A stretch of 44,608 bases of DNA from Chromera velia (lineage: Eukaryota; Sar; Chromeraceae), in NCBI GenBank assembly GCA_018398765.1, contig JAHBMJ010000178.1:10001-54608 (forward strand). Direction: 5' to 3'. A program made the translations under genes and the position numbers. Position 1 is the first letter of the stretch; every line of letters begins with the position of its first letter. The notes below the pieces were generated by a model, which saw only the letters and a program-made list of their open reading frames with translations, had not been told where the DNA came from and did no database searches. Positions 23,060 to 35,767 of this stretch are shown one piece after another.

Positions 23060-24906
23060 AGCCGTCTTCACATGGAACATCTTCATCATGCGAAAATTGG
23101 CTGTCTGTCTCTCACGCTTTCGGGCCTCTTTTGTCGATCAGGCAGCACATATGGCGGGCAGTCAGTCCGTTAGTCTAGTTTTGCTCCTTCAGCCAGGCAG
23201 CCACCAAAGCAGAATGAATCAAATGAAGTGAGTGAGTGAGTGAGTGAGAGGACGGGATGACTGGATCGCCTCCCGTCCGTTTTTGTGTGTATGCAGGAAA
23301 GGAAAGGAAAAGAATTAAAGGAGAGGAACGGAGAGAGTGCACAAATTCACTCGATTGTCTGTCTTGTTTCTGTTTTGCTTCTCCTTATCCTCTGTTGGTC
23401 AGCACATGGCATGGCTTCTTTCCTTTCCTGCAGCTGTCTATGACTTTTTTGGTTTTCTTTTTGGGCCTACGAGATGATTTCAAATCCATCCACACAGTGG
23501 GGGTGAAAGTCTGTCTGCATAACACACACGGCATCCCAAACGCATGTGACAGTCAGTTAGTCAATCGGTCAAACGGATCCGTTTTCTTTTTCTCGCGCGA
23601 AGAGATCGCCAGTTTGAGGCTGCGTTTGTCTCCTCTCGTTTCCGTACTTTTTTTCTGCGCATGCCAATTTCTATCACATGCAGCCTTTTGCATCATCAAA
23701 TTGCGTACAAGATTGATTTCATCCAGACGACTTTTCCGCTTTGTTGTGTCCCTCTGGCAGGCACGGACTCGCAACGCATCCGCCCCTTTTTTCCCTTTTC
23801 TCTTTCTTTGTCTTTTCCCCCTTCCCTCCCTCTCTCTCTTTTGATCTGTCAAGAGAAGCAAGCAAAAAAGACTCCCGATCGTATACGCCTTGAGAGAAGG
23901 AAGGAAGCCCTTGAAGGAAGAGCTTTGCTGCCACAGTTACAGCTCTCTCCCTCTCGAAACGAAAACGATGGGAGACTGAATACGTATGTACGGAGTGCGC
24001 ACGTCGCGTTTTAGTTGGATAAACCAGCCGTAAAGCGCGACTTTCTCCTTCTTTCTTTTCATTTCTTTTCTGTTGGCTGCCTCGCTCTCCTCAATCAATC
24101 AATCAAGAGAGAAGAAAAGCTAGCATGCCAACAGATCGATGCAAGCAAGGGCATCAGAAACGGAAAGCAGAAGATTCAAATGTATGCAGGGACAAAGTGA
24201 GTGCTGTGAAGGGGAGGGGGGAGAGAAAGGAAGAGAACATGCATTCACTTAAATCCGGTTGAAGGAAGCAAAGAAGGGTAGACAGACAGAAAAGACAGGC
24301 AGAGGAATTTCTACCCCGTCTCTGCACTCCATGCTGATCGACTCACTGACTCATCCACCAACGCGGACCCATCAGCGACTCACCAGAAGCAAAAAAAAAC
24401 CATCACACACATATGACATCAACTCGCCACCCTGGTAGGCAGACGAGAGAAAGAGAAAGAGAGAGAGAGAGAGTGAAAGAGGGTGCCAGCTGCATGGCCA
24501 CACAGCAGAAGAAAAGAAGATCGCGGGATTTTCATTCGCGACCGGATGGATCTGTAGTTTCAGTCAGTCAGTTAGACAAGTCATTTCAGTCAGAAGATAC
24601 AACAATGGAAACAAGCCACCCCTACCCTGCTCTGCCCTGCCCACCATACCAATGAGCACAGAGGAAAGGAAAGGAAAGAAGGAAAGGAAGACGGAAGGAA
24701 TTTTATTCTGTTCGTTCAACAGGAGAGGAGAGGAAACGGGCGACCCAAAACGCCCCGGCAAGGCCACCAAACGTCTCCCTCTTTCTTTCCTTCCATGCAA
24801 TTTCTCTCTTTCTTCCCTTCCTTTCAAAGCGACTCTTTCTTTCCTCCCCGACTGCCATCCCTCACTCGCCACTCCCCGTTCGACCTTTTTTCTTCCTTTC
24901 GTTCAG

Positions 24907-27052
24907 TCAATTGCGGGAAGGGAATGGGGAAGGCAAGCCCCCCCATCCTGCGAGAGCCTTCTCGATATCCTCAGGGGAGGGGAACGAAACACCCCGACTC
25001 GTGCGGGGGGGGCGGCGGGGTCCCCTGGCCTGCTGCTGCTGCTGTGTCTCCGCCGCCTGAGTTGGCGGCCCACGGGGGCAGGGAGGGGTCGTTGAGGAGA
25101 ACACAGGCGGCGCTACAGGGAGCAGCGGGGGGGCACTGGCAGAGGGAGAGTACACAGGAAGGTAGTCTGAAGGGCAGGGCTGCAGGGTCTTCAGGACGTT
25201 GGATGGGGGCGTGGCAGTCTCGTCTGTAGTGGCACTTAGGGGGTGTGCACTCTGCTTCTTCTTCTCGGTCTCTGTCTGATCCTCCAGGGCTCCCCAGCAC
25301 TGAGGGAGGACAGGCTCAGGATGCTGCTGCTGCTTTTTGTACGCCTGCTGATGGTGCTGGTTGGTGGTCAGGTGATCAGATTGTGGCGGGAACGCGAAGC
25401 CGGGGGGTGGAGGAAGAAGGCCGGTGTTTTTGTTGGCACTCTCAGAGACGAGGGGGAGGGGCGCTTCTTTATCATCTGTTGTGTTCCTGCACGTCGAGGA
25501 AGAAAGAGAGGAAGAAACAGATAGATGCATGTGAGACGAATGGCAACAGTTGTCGGTGCTCAGAAAAGACCCACACATCGTCAACTTCGTTTACGAGAAG
25601 AGAGGGAAAACAAAAAAATGAAGGGAGGACCGAAATCAAAAGACAAAAAAAAAAAGCGGAAACTGCGCCAAGCAAGCAAACAAAAAACAGGAATCTGTAC
25701 AGAGAACGCACAAGATGAATAACAGACAGGACAAGACAATTTTCTCCTCCCACTGAACAGAGACAGGGAAAGTCCCTATCAGAACTGTCGATACCGGGCC
25801 AACTTGACTGACGTCATCTTCCCGATGGCTGCTGCACTGGCGCCGAGGCCCATCGAGGCCGTGTGGGTGCATCCGTCTTCTGTCTGCACGCTGAGAGGCA
25901 TCAGGTGGGCATCAGAGGAGAGGAGCCCGGCCCTCTCTGCCTTCTCAGGCATCTCGTTGTCGGAGGCCGTCAGCGGAGGTGCAACTGAGGATGCGGAGGA
26001 GGCACCGCTCTCGGTGTCAGCCCCAGAGGGAGAGCACACACGATCACACTCCACACCCTGGACACCAAACTCGGGTTCTTTGCGCATTTTTGCGGGTGCA
26101 GGTCGCTGTTGCTTCAGGGCGACCGAGAGGCGTTTCCCCCCGATGTACTGTTTGTTCATGCCCGCAATCGCCTTCTGGGCATCCTCGGCGGATTCGTAGC
26201 AGACAAAGCCAAAGCCTTTGTTGCGACCCGTTTTGCTCTCACGCGCAATGATGGCGGAGACGATTTGGCCGAACGGTCGGAAGTGCTGCACTCAAACACA
26301 GGCAGAGAAATTGTCGAAGAAATGCTGCACTGAAACAAACACCAGCATCCAGGTCGAGCCCTCGGTCTTGCCATCAACCTCTTACTAAGAAAGAGAAATC
26401 TCTGTTTGCCTTAATTGGTTCGTCTGCATGGAATGCTGCGTCGCATCGGAAGGACATTCAAAGGTTCAAAGCCGAGGGGGGACATCCTCAAAGAGAGAAG
26501 AAGGCGCAGTCGCTCAGTACAACCACTCGACGTAAAGGCAGGTGCTGATGAACGACTAGGGAGAGAAAACAAAAACCCGGGCAGCGATTTCGACACTCAA
26601 AAAAGACACCCAAAAAAGTTCACGCAGACATTCGCCTGTCAAAGAGCACTGAACGAGTCTAGTCTCAAATTTCTCGTGGGAAAAAAGAGAAATCAAAAGC
26701 GACAATTCAGAAAAACCGATTCCTGCCTGACTTTGTGTAAAGTTTCCTCCTGCCACTCTCTCGGGAGGTGGAACACAAACAAATTGCAGTCGTCCTGCTG
26801 GTCGGAAGAGTTGCGGGTTTGTTTCCCTTTCTCGGTAGCTTTCTCTTTGCCCCCAGGGTGCATAGGCTCAGGTGAGACTTGCGGCGTCTTTTTCCAAGTC
26901 TCTTTTTCCAATTTCTCGTAAAGCGCCGTTAGGACCGCGAGGCGTTCTCGAAGGCAAGAATTCTCCTTTTCTAACGCACCAATATGAGCTCTGAGCAGGC
27001 GAACGATGTGGCCAGACTCACACTCGCATGCGGCCTGAAAATGGTCTGGCAT
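24907..27052 (-). CDS. RNA-binding protein with one RRM (CELF/PABP-like), 3 exons
   Basis: Exons in transcription order are 27052-26732, 26285-25813 and 25486-24907, about 457 residues, with junction phases 0/0 and 2/2. The single RRM spans about residues 90-165: RNP2 is NLFVFHLP at the end of exon 1, and RNP1 is KGFGFVCY in exon 2, so the domain is split by intron 1. The order NLFVFHLPREW ... FRPFGQIVSA ... GGKRLSVALKQQ is close to CELF/Bruno RRM3 and also to PABP RRM4. Residues 20-50 form a leucine-zipper-like helix (LLRAHIGALEKENSCLRERL) that could pair subunits. The C-terminal 190 residues are Pro/Gln/Ser-rich and disordered-looking. Likely role: binding mRNA for splicing, stability or translation control; the target is unknown. 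If intron 2 is retained, translation ends at 25779 instead. The ATG at 27052 is the first in frame; earlier exons with more RRMs cannot be excluded. Confidence 0.8.
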
Positions 27053-27815
27053 ATTGCCTTTCAGTCAATTCAGAAAAAAGGCTTGACCCTTCTAGCTATT
27101 TTTAGCAAAAGTGAATTTCCCACCTCTGTTCTTCAGCTTTGGAATCCGGCAGGACAGCCTCTCTTCCTACACAATCAATCAGTCAATCTCAGTACTCCTG
27201 CGTCGAAAAAGAGACGACTTGTCTTCGCTTGTCTGCATGTGGGAGAAGTGTGGACATGTGTGGACTTTCACATGGACTGAATTCGGTTTTGCAGAGAGGG
27301 AGACTATATAGGAGACTTGCCGGGTCCCAAAATTAATCGATATCACCCCGGGCATCACTCCTGACACCGCGGCCCCTACAATCTGACGCACTCCGTGCGA
27401 ATGGCCCGCGGAAAGCGAAATTTATTTTTCATGCCCACGGATGAAACTAGGTAAGTGCCCCCTCAGCTGCATGAATTATTTTTCCGGGGCCCAGACGTGC
27501 GTGCGTCAAATCTTCCTCGGTGGTCTGGGGCGAGCTGCCTGGAAAAAAAAAAACTTTCTGCATGGTGAAAGCCAGCGTCTCCGACGATCCGCCTGCATCC
27601 GCTCCGTCTACGGTGTACGTGGTGTATACGTGGTGTTGTTCAATGCAACATATATATGTACTGAGAGATCAAGCAATGCCGCGATGACAATGCGGGCCAG
27701 GCCTGGCTATCGACAACCTCTCTCTGCCTTACACCGTCGGTTTCATTCTTGCGGGAGGCCCTGAATTGTATTTCCCACGGTTTTGAATCTGAACTTTCCT
27801 AGTTTTTTTGTGTCA
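27053..27815. promoter_or_regulatory. Divergent intergenic region, likely two-way promoter
   Basis: It separates the starts of the reverse-strand RRM gene and the forward GTPase gene. A GC-rich segment (about 27340-27500) contains TAAGTGCCCCC (27452-27462) and TTCCGGGGCC (27482-27491), the same words in the same order as in the 12.1-kb divergent gap. The promoter role is inferred from position. Confidence 0.3.
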
Positions 27816-30800
27816 ATGAAGGGCGGGCTCCGAGTTTCGGGGTCAGTTCTGATCTGTCTACTCGTTGGGGACGCGAAACTCGCAACAGGTTTTTGCCCTT
27901 CCTCTTTGACGGTACCCCAAGGCACTCATCCACTCACGTCAATCCGAAAAGTTGAACAAGGGGGACTGCTGTCTTCTCCCTGTTCTGCAACTCCACTGGT
28001 GTCCTCCCTCCCATCGCAAAAAGAAAGAGGAGACGGGACGAGACTTCATGCAGGCGTCTCCGACCTGATCGACCTCCCAAGTCTCGATGGCCTGTCTCCG
28101 GCAGATCAACTCGGAAGGGGACAGAGGATCAACTGGTCTGTCTGTCATTCTGTCTGTCTGTCTGCCTGTCTGTCTGTCTGTCTGTCTGTCCGTCCGTCTG
28201 TCTGTCTGAAAGAAAGGAAGAGAAAAGGAAAGAAAAGACGATAGTCTGTCTGCTGTCCGTCTGTCTGTCAAGAAAAAAAACAGAAGAGAATGAAGAAAGA
28301 GAAAAAGGAAAGGAAAAGACGATGAGGTCTGTCTGTCTGTTCATGAAGAAGAGGAGAGAAAGAAACCATATAGTCTGTCTGTCTGTCTACATGAAGAAAA
28401 GAAGGGAGAAGAAGAAACAAATAGCCATCGCCCAAATGCCCATGCCCTTCCTGATCTTACCTGAGTGTTGTCTGTTTGCCCTCCTGACTGGTCTGCAGGT
28501 ATCCTGGGCACGTTGCAAAAGCAGAGAGACAACTGCAGGAATTCATCAAATTGGTTGATGTCGTGGTTGAGGTTCGTTAGTGATTGTTGGGGTGCTCCTC
28601 ATTCTCTCTGTCTTTGTCTGTCTCTCCGTGTGGGTCCCATGGCCCCTTTTTTCCTGCCTGGCGCTCCTCTTCATTTCTGCTTCTGCTTCATCTCGAGAGG
28701 TCAAGGGGGGAGGTAGAGACCGAAAGTTGCGGAGATGGACTTGGGCCTTTTAGGGCGTGCGTGTGCACGTATGTATATGTGTGTGTGCTTTTGTGCGTCC
28801 GAGGCTCTGCGTCTTCCAGTCCTGACTCCCGCCTCGCTTTGCCCCCGTTTGTGTGTGTCTCTATCCCCCCCCGCTCCTCTCTATGTGGATGCAGCTGCGA
28901 GACTCCCGCATTCCCTTGTCAACTTCCCACCCCAAGGTGGACGAGTGGGTGGGGGAACGGCCGAAGCTTGTGGTGTTCGCACGGAGCGATCAGGTGCCAC
29001 CGGCAGTTCCGAGAGAATGGATCCGTTTCTATAAGGTCAGCAGTCAGTCTGGTTCGATCTCTTAGTGTTCCATGCGGTGATCCGTCCTTTTTTTCTTTGG
29101 GGGGGGGGTTCTGTTGGATTTGGACAGTCGCTATCTGTTTGTGTTCCTCTCTGTCCGTTTTTAAGTATTACTTTCTCTCTTCCATTGGAAGCGCTTTGTG
29201 GTTGCATGTCCTCGGGTAGGTGCGAGGGCGTGCCAGGCGCGTGTGAGCTGCTGCTCCAGCATTTGTATGCGTGGAAGGTTGGAGAGTCAGAGAATGCTCC
29301 GGTTGGACGAATAGCAGTTCTCTTTTGATGTTTTTCCTTTTTTGTCTTCTCAGTTTTCTCACAAAAGTCTGGTCCTTTCCTCTCCCTCCAAGAGTTGAGC
29401 ATCTATCTGTTCTTCGTTGCCTCTGTCCTTCCCTCCTTTTCTTTTGTTACCCCCTGTCTGCTTCCTTCCTGCAGGGAATTGCAGCGGCCGGATTGACGGA
29501 ATCGGAAGCGAAGGAGTTGTTGTTAAGCTGTGGAAGAGAGGGGACATGGGGGGGGGCAACGGAAGGGAATTGGGGGGGGAAAGAGAAGGGAGACGAACCA
29601 CGGCGTCGATCCTCTTCTTCTTCTTCGGACGACTTTGATTTTTTTGGTGCGAGTCGGGAGGATTTTAGCCCTGAAGACTTTCTGGGGGAACCGGAGGGCA
29701 TTAGTGCAGAGGCACATGCAGTAGGGTTTGAGGATTACGTGAAGGGTTTGTTAGTGGAAGAGGAGAGACGGAAAGAGACGGGTGAGATCGGCGCGTTGGA
29801 TGAATTTGACCGGAAAGAAGCCGAGAGGGAGGCGCAAAGAGATCAATTCCGATCACTCAGCAAAGGAGAGAGAAAATGGAAAATGAAAAATCAAAAAAGG
29901 CAGAGAGACCCAGCGGAAGAAGAAGGAAGGGGAAGTGAAGGCACTGAAGAGGAGAGTAGGAGACCCAAAGGGCAGCAGGAGAAGGTGCAGCTTACGGACA
30001 CACAGAAAATCTTCTTTGTAAACGCCAAAAAAGGGACAATTGACATCAACAAGCTACGAGAAGCCATTGTTCGGGTAAGTCAACCAGAAAGGAAAAGAAG
30101 GAATGCGTGGGAACCTGTGGGATCCTTTGACGTCGTCTGTCTCTCTCTTTCTGTCTTCCTTTTTTCTCTCTTCTCTCACTGGTTTCCTTTTCGTTTGAAG
30201 ACGGTCTGCTCGTTTCCTTTCCAGGTTTTTCTTTCTTTGGTCCTTGTCTCTTTCTATTTTTGCGAATCTGTTCGTTTTTTGTTTCTTGCCGACTCTGAGT
30301 GGATGCCTTGTCTTGTCTTTCCTCTCTACCAAAGGCCCCTTTCTGTCCTTTGCTTCTTTTTTTTGTTTCTCTTCTCGTGTGCTTCCTTCCAACGCATCGA
30401 TGAAGTAGGCCGTTTCCACGAACGAGGCTGCAAAGAATGTTTTCTCGAACTACACGCGTCCACTTTGTTTGCATGTCCTGCAACGCCAGGTCGGGGAAAG
30501 TGTGAACGCCAAACGGACTCTGAAGGGGCTGAAACCCCGACCTGTGAGAGCCCTGGTGATTGGATATCCGAATGTCGGGAAGAGCGCACTTATCAACAGG
30601 CTGATCGGGAAGGCCAAGGCAAAGAGCTTCGATTCACCCGGAGTGACCAGGCAGATAAGTGTCCGTTTGTTTGCACAGAAGCGGCTCTCTGTCCGTCGAT
30701 CATTTTGTCGGTTTGTTTGTGAGTAGGGAAACAAGAGAGGTAAAGAGGACGTTGCACGTGTGTGATGCTCGCTTGTAAAGAAAAAAGAAGAAGAAAGAAT

Positions 30801-33344
30801 GTCATATGGTCTGTCTCTCCGCGTTTCGGTTGACGCTAGATCACTCATGTACTTTCACTTTGTGGTGGTTAGCTTCCATGTTGGTGTCGCATTGGTCCTT
30901 TCATTCCCTCATTTTTTTTTTTCGATTTACTTGTTTGCTTGTCTTTCTTGCTATCCTCACACAAGCTTACTGTGCATTTACCTTGTCTTGTTCAGTCCGT
31001 CTAAATCACATTGTCTGTACGTCGGTATTGAATGCATTCCCTCTGGTATCTTTTTCTGTATATTCTTGCGCACAGTGGGTCCGTCTGGTCGAGAGAGAAC
31101 GGAAGGGCCCCGTGCATCGTCAAATCGAAATTCTGGACTCGCCTGGAGTCCTCCCCCCCAACCCAGACGACCAAGAGGCGATGTGGAAATTGGCCTTCTG
31201 CAATGAGATCTCATCGGTAGGCAGGCCGGGAAAAAGGGAGGGAGGGAGAGGGGGACTTAGGTGATGAAGGTCTCTTCTCTTCTGTTCCACTACCAGCGCA
31301 TCTCTCTTCCGCCCCTCTCTTGCCGAACTCTCGAGTTAGGCGTGTGCCCTATCCGATCTGCACACTCAATTGTGTATTGTATCTGCATGTTGTAAGGAAA
31401 GGGAGAGGAAAGAGAAGGAAAGGGCTGGCAAGCAACCCATTCCTGCCTTCCATTGTGAGAAAAAGACGTACCTGCCAACCAAGTACTCTAACAGAAATGG
31501 CGGCATGCGGAGGGAGGGGCTAACTGAAGATTGGGGTTGGAGGTGTTTGTTTCGGTTTTTCTCTCACCGTTGCTTGTTCATTTTGTTCATGCAGGCTGCC
31601 TTCAACACAGAGTTTGCGTGTGAACAAATGCTAGAGCACATATTTCGGGTCGGTCGGGCAGATCGAGAGACTCAGTGATTTTCTTGTTTCATCTTTCTCT
31701 CTGCTGATTCCTGTCACCACTTCTTCTGCTCTCTTGGCGACGACGCGAAGAGAGTGAACCTCTGCACATGCGGATGAATACTTTTTTCATTGAGAGGGGA
31801 TTCATGGTGTATTCTTCAGTGACACTGGGGGCTCTTTTTTTTTACGCCATTGATTCTGACATTTGCATACATTTTTTCCAGCTGAAGTTACTCGTCGCGA
31901 CTGCCTCTGAGTTGAGCCTGACAGATGCCACGAAAGAATCTCGAGCCTGACTTGGTGTTTCTTTCTGGCTTGTGTGTGTATCTGCTTAATTCTGTCTGGT
32001 GCAGACGAACGTAGCCCGACCTGCCTTCTGCTCGCTTCAAATGTTCCGAACACGGTGAGTCAGTCCGTCGACTGACTGTAAGAGAGAGAAGAACCATGTG
32101 AAGCAAGCAAGCTGGGTGGCCGGCCGGTTTGTGTGATCTTTCTTCCTTTTCGCTTCTGACTTTCTTCTTTCAATGGAGGGTTGAGGACGAAGTGCTCAAG
32201 CGGCTGTACGGCCCCGGCCCTGCACGCAATATATTTTTTAAAAGAAAGAGGGAAGCATCTTGTCTGCCTAAACTCTTCTCTCCGAATGTGCCCGTATGTG
32301 TGTGTGGTGTGTGTGTGTGTGTGTGTGTGTGCATGAAGGCGTTGATTCCCAATGGACATTTTCATCATGTCACATCCCGTCCTGCATGCAGGTATGACGT
32401 CGAGCCCTTCCCTGACAATTCGTTCCGACGTGACTGTGCTCTGGCGGCACGCACAGTACTCGATAAGGTCAGTCAGTTGGACCGTCGGTGAGTTGGTCGG
32501 TCGGCTGTCTGCTCTATTGGGTTGGGGGTTCTTTGGTGTGATGGTCGCCCTATGTCTCTCTTCCTCTTTGAGGAGGAACAGACAGAATCATATTCACGTG
32601 GCTTTCCAGAGATAGTTCTCCTTTTGTGCGCGCACGTTTTCGCTTTCTCTCTCCTCGATGGCCCCTGCTTCTTGTTCGTCTCCTCGTCTCCTTCATCTTC
32701 TAATTGATCCCTTTGTTCTTTCTCCAAGAATGCGTATGGAAGAAAACTCAGGAAATATGACGGAAGGCGAAGAAGAGACATTTAGACCTAAACGCGCGCA
32801 CACATACACATAAACTTACACGCTCACGGCGGACAGAGAAGCAGTCAGAGAGCTAATCGATGCAAGATGAAAACTTTGGACTCTCCACCCCCTCCCCTGG
32901 TCTGTCTCTTCCATCCTACCCTCCCTTTTTGCCTCCTTCCTTTCTGTACGCTTCCAGTTGGCAGTGAAACGTTTCGTGGGCAACAGACACCAGGCGGCGT
33001 GCCGTTTGCTTGTCGACTTTCGAAAGGGTGCCCTTGGGCAGCTGGCCTTTGAGCCTCCTCCCTCAGCAGAACGGCTGGAGAAGGCCCTCCTCTGGCGTGA
33101 AGAAGAGGAGGAGGCAGCGCGGGCGAGGGTACCAGACCGCCGGCTGGTCGTCCACTCTTCCCCTTCTCGAGTTTTCGAGAGAGGGAACAGCAACAGTAGA
33201 GACGGACCGATGGAGACAGGAGACTCAGATTCTCAGGCTCTGTCCTCGGGATGTATGTACAGATCCGACGACAGACTGCGGGCAGGACAGGAGGTTGGCA
33301 TTGATCCTTCTATGTGGGGGCTGGGAGATTTCGATGGATGGTGA
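27816..33344 (+). CDS. Circularly permuted GTPase, YlqF/RbgA family, probably plastid, 10 exons
   Basis: Exons: 27816-28135, 28499-28571, 28895-29035, 29475-30074, 30490-30660, 31076-31216, 31595-31648, 32005-32054, 32392-32467, 32958-33344; about 670 residues, all junctions in phase. The N-terminus has a signal peptide ([12 protein letters not shown], residues 7-18) then ATGFCPSSL and a Ser/Thr-rich transit-like stretch. The family start [14 protein letters not shown] follows, then [12 protein letters not shown]. Motifs run in permuted order: G4 position (VVFARSDQV), G5-like (FFVNAKKG), G1 GYPNVGKS, G2 PGVTRQ, G3 DSPGV. The C-terminus [18 protein letters not shown] is typical of the family, which helps assemble the large ribosomal subunit. 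G4 lacks the usual Asn-Lys (NKxD reads ARSD). Exon 4 adds about 160 charged, Ser-rich residues between G4 and G5. The closest type is the plant chloroplast/mitochondrial homologues. A plastid role is inferred from the presequence. Confidence 0.9.
28136..28270. repeat. (GTCT)n repeat beginning exactly at a splice donor
   Basis: Intron 1 of the GTPase gene opens GTCTGTCTGTC and continues as GTCT/GTCC repeats to about 28208, with a second patch at 28244-28270. The donor is the first repeat unit. Confidence 0.85.
32295..32332. repeat. (GT)n microsatellite in a GTPase intron
   Basis: GT run on the sense strand in intron 8 of the GTPase gene, about 60 bases upstream of the TGCATGCAG acceptor. Confidence 0.9.
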
Positions 33345-34426
33345 ATTAATCGGTCATCTCACATGTAGTCTGGTGATATTTCAATGATGATCCACATTTA
33401 TACATAATTTAGCATAATTTTACATACAGTGCAAGTCCATAAGAAGAATCATGATTTAAAATCAACACACACCTACTATCAGGTGAATGCTTTGTAGGTC
33501 TAGTATGAGGTGTTCACTGGCACTTTTAGGTTCACTCATGTAGTAGTATATGAAAGAACTTGAAAGTTATCTGCATAGCGAATTTTTATATGATTTTTCG
33601 ATATTTTTCAGGGCCCGAATCAGAGGAATCATAATGTCAGATCTAGATCTGAGTATACCCAATTTGCCATTAAATATACCCTTAAATGATGCACAAATTT
33701 ATCATATTTACTTATACTTACTCTAACTTATTTTTGTATGCGAATTCATTAGTGTGAATGCGTGTGAACAAATATGAACAAACTTCTTTTTGGACTATTT
33801 AATACAGTGTGAAACAAACCGATAGTTTTGTAATTATTAAGCTTACTAAAGCTATACACATTATAAAATCAATTCAATGATTCAACTGCAATTCTTCTGA
33901 GGGTTGTTTAGGGGTTATGTGGGGTTCTTGAGAATAATTTGGAACGATGTGGTACTTGCATGGTGATCGAGGTTTACAGGCGGCTCTGAACTGTCTGCGC
34001 GCCGGCCCGGCCCCGGCGGCCGGGCGTGGTGTGGGGGCCCATGCAGCCCCACGACGCGAGGTTGTGTGGCGCTCGCTGCGCGCGCTTGAACACAAAGGGT
34101 GGAAGGCGGGACATATGACTGCCTTTGCAGACTGTCTCTCATTCTATCACTTAGTTACTTCCAGATTCCCAAAATTTCGGAACACCCATGGGTGAATAGA
34201 GGAGGATTGAGGGAGGCGTCGATTGCCCCTCGTCACTCAGTGGAACCAGGATTCACCCGTGAGAAAGCACGCAGGCGTTAATACTTGTCCTGAAACACTG
34301 GCTGTTTGTGTATCTTGGAAGCACGGTGACAACGCGTTGTTTCACTTCATCACTGTCGGCGAGGACCGAAATTGACTAGACCTGTGGCCGTGTAGTGTGT
34401 CAACCTAGACAGAAGCGTGCTCTGAG
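33345..34426. other. AT-rich spacer with a GC-rich core
   Basis: Between the GTPase stop and the next gene start. From 33345 to about 33900 it is strongly AT-rich and without simple repeats, then a GC-rich block (about 33985-34095, CGCGCCGGCCCGGCCCC) follows, then ordinary sequence to the ATG at 34427. I looked for terminal inverted repeats and found none I trust. The GC-rich block could be promoter sequence of the downstream gene or the core of an old transposon like the one at 18145-18240. Confidence 0.4.
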
Positions 34427-35725
34427 ATGGAGAAGTCAAGTGGTGGGAAGAAAGGAGGAAGGGGTTTTGCAGAAGACGCGAACATGGCGACAAAGGTTTT
34501 GAGTATCGAAGCCGAACACAAGAAACAGGTCTCGAGTCTGAGAGACAATCTCCAGAAGCAGCAGGCACTCAACAAAAAGGTCATTTACACACATCCCCAT
34601 GACACCAGGAACTACCTCACTTGGCTTTTTTATCAGTGCACGGTTTGAATATCAAAGAACATCCCTTGTGTGAATGCCCCCCCCCTTAATTCTCCCAAAA
34701 TGCATCTGGCTGCAGCTGGAGGGGAAGATGCGGAATGAGTTCGAAGAGATCAAACGACTGCGCCAGGTCAGGAGAATCATTAGAAGGAAAGGAAAACATC
34801 AGAAATGCCAGAAGTGAACAAAAAATAAGTAGTCAACCGACCTCTTTCGTCTCCCCCAGAGAACTTTTTCTGTTGACAGACCATCGATCGTCATCACCCT
34901 TCCGTCTCTCTTTTCTGTTTACCTTTCCGCATGCCCTCTGTTGATCCCGCCTCCTTCTTACGGACCCCAAATTTCCCCCACGCCGAAGTGAAGTGTCAAC
35001 TTTCAAGAACCTCAAAGAAAGAAAGAAAGAAAGAAATTACGGACCCTAAATTTCCCCCATTCTTTGCACGCAATCAATAAACCCTCTCTCTGTCTTTCGT
35101 TCTTCCCGGTCCTTCGCCTTGATTCCCTCTCGCCTGGTTCTTCTCTGATCGGGTGGTGCAGTGGTGGCCTCTTGCTCGCTCCCCCACTTTTGAGCTGCTG
35201 TCTTGACGTCTTCTTTCCTTCTGTCTGTCCACTGTCGTTACCCCGCCCACCCTTTCTCTGACTGCGTGGCTCTGATACTCAAATTTGATGCAGAGCCTCG
35301 AAACAACCAACGATCATATGCTCCTCTTGTGTGCGCACGTGCCTCCATCGTTGGTGCCCTCCGTGCGCCTGTTTCTTCTCTTCCTTTTCCTTCACTTCCC
35401 TGTGCAAATTTGTGGGTTTGCAATGTCTCCAAATTCCATATCACTGCAGTTGTGCGAAAGCCAGGAGAGGGTGCTGCACTCATTCAAAAGGTCGGCGGGC
35501 AGGCGGGTGGTTTTGATGGAATTCATTCAACTGGGGGGAAGAGAAGACTCGTTTTTCCGCGAGTGCGTGCCTATTTGTTTCCTGTACTGGTATCCTCTCA
35601 CGGTCTCGTTGGAGAGCAGGCATGAGATATGAGGAGTGCTGTGGGTGCATGCAGGTGGAGAATGCGTAGACCCTCTCTCTCTTTCTTGGATGTTGGTGTG
35701 TGTGTGTGTGTGTGTGTGTGCGTGC

Positions 35726-35767
<42 letters not shown>

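Larger units (their letters stand above)
19130..24906. other. Gene-poor region rich in CAGA, GA and GGAA repeats
   Basis: I could not support any exon. Open frames are short and biased. Notable are CAGA tracts (21042-21172, about 22288-22315), CTGT at about 22366-22392, GA runs (23006-23059, about 24447-24475), and many GATCGATC-type words. CAGA tracts on + would read GTCT on -, which is what many intron starts look like in this window, so undetected small-exon reverse-strand genes are possible but unproven. Confidence 0.4.

Noticed and set aside
31882-31950. Open segment after a TTTTCCAG acceptor between GTPase exons 7 and 8
   Set aside because: It ends in TGA and would truncate the protein before its conserved C-terminus. 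Joining exon 7 directly to 32005 keeps phase and matches the family. It could be a rare poison exon.
32179-32290. Open segment reading [11 protein letters not shown] in GTPase intron 8
   Set aside because: It joins upstream in phase but has no donor before the next conserved exon. Direct joining of 32054 to 32392 gives the expected family sequence.
17178-33623. Identical 15-mer CAGGGCCCGAATCAG at 17178 and 33609, resembling a hAT end
   Set aside because: About one 15-base match between two places is expected by chance in 44 kb, and no inverted partner or target duplication was found.
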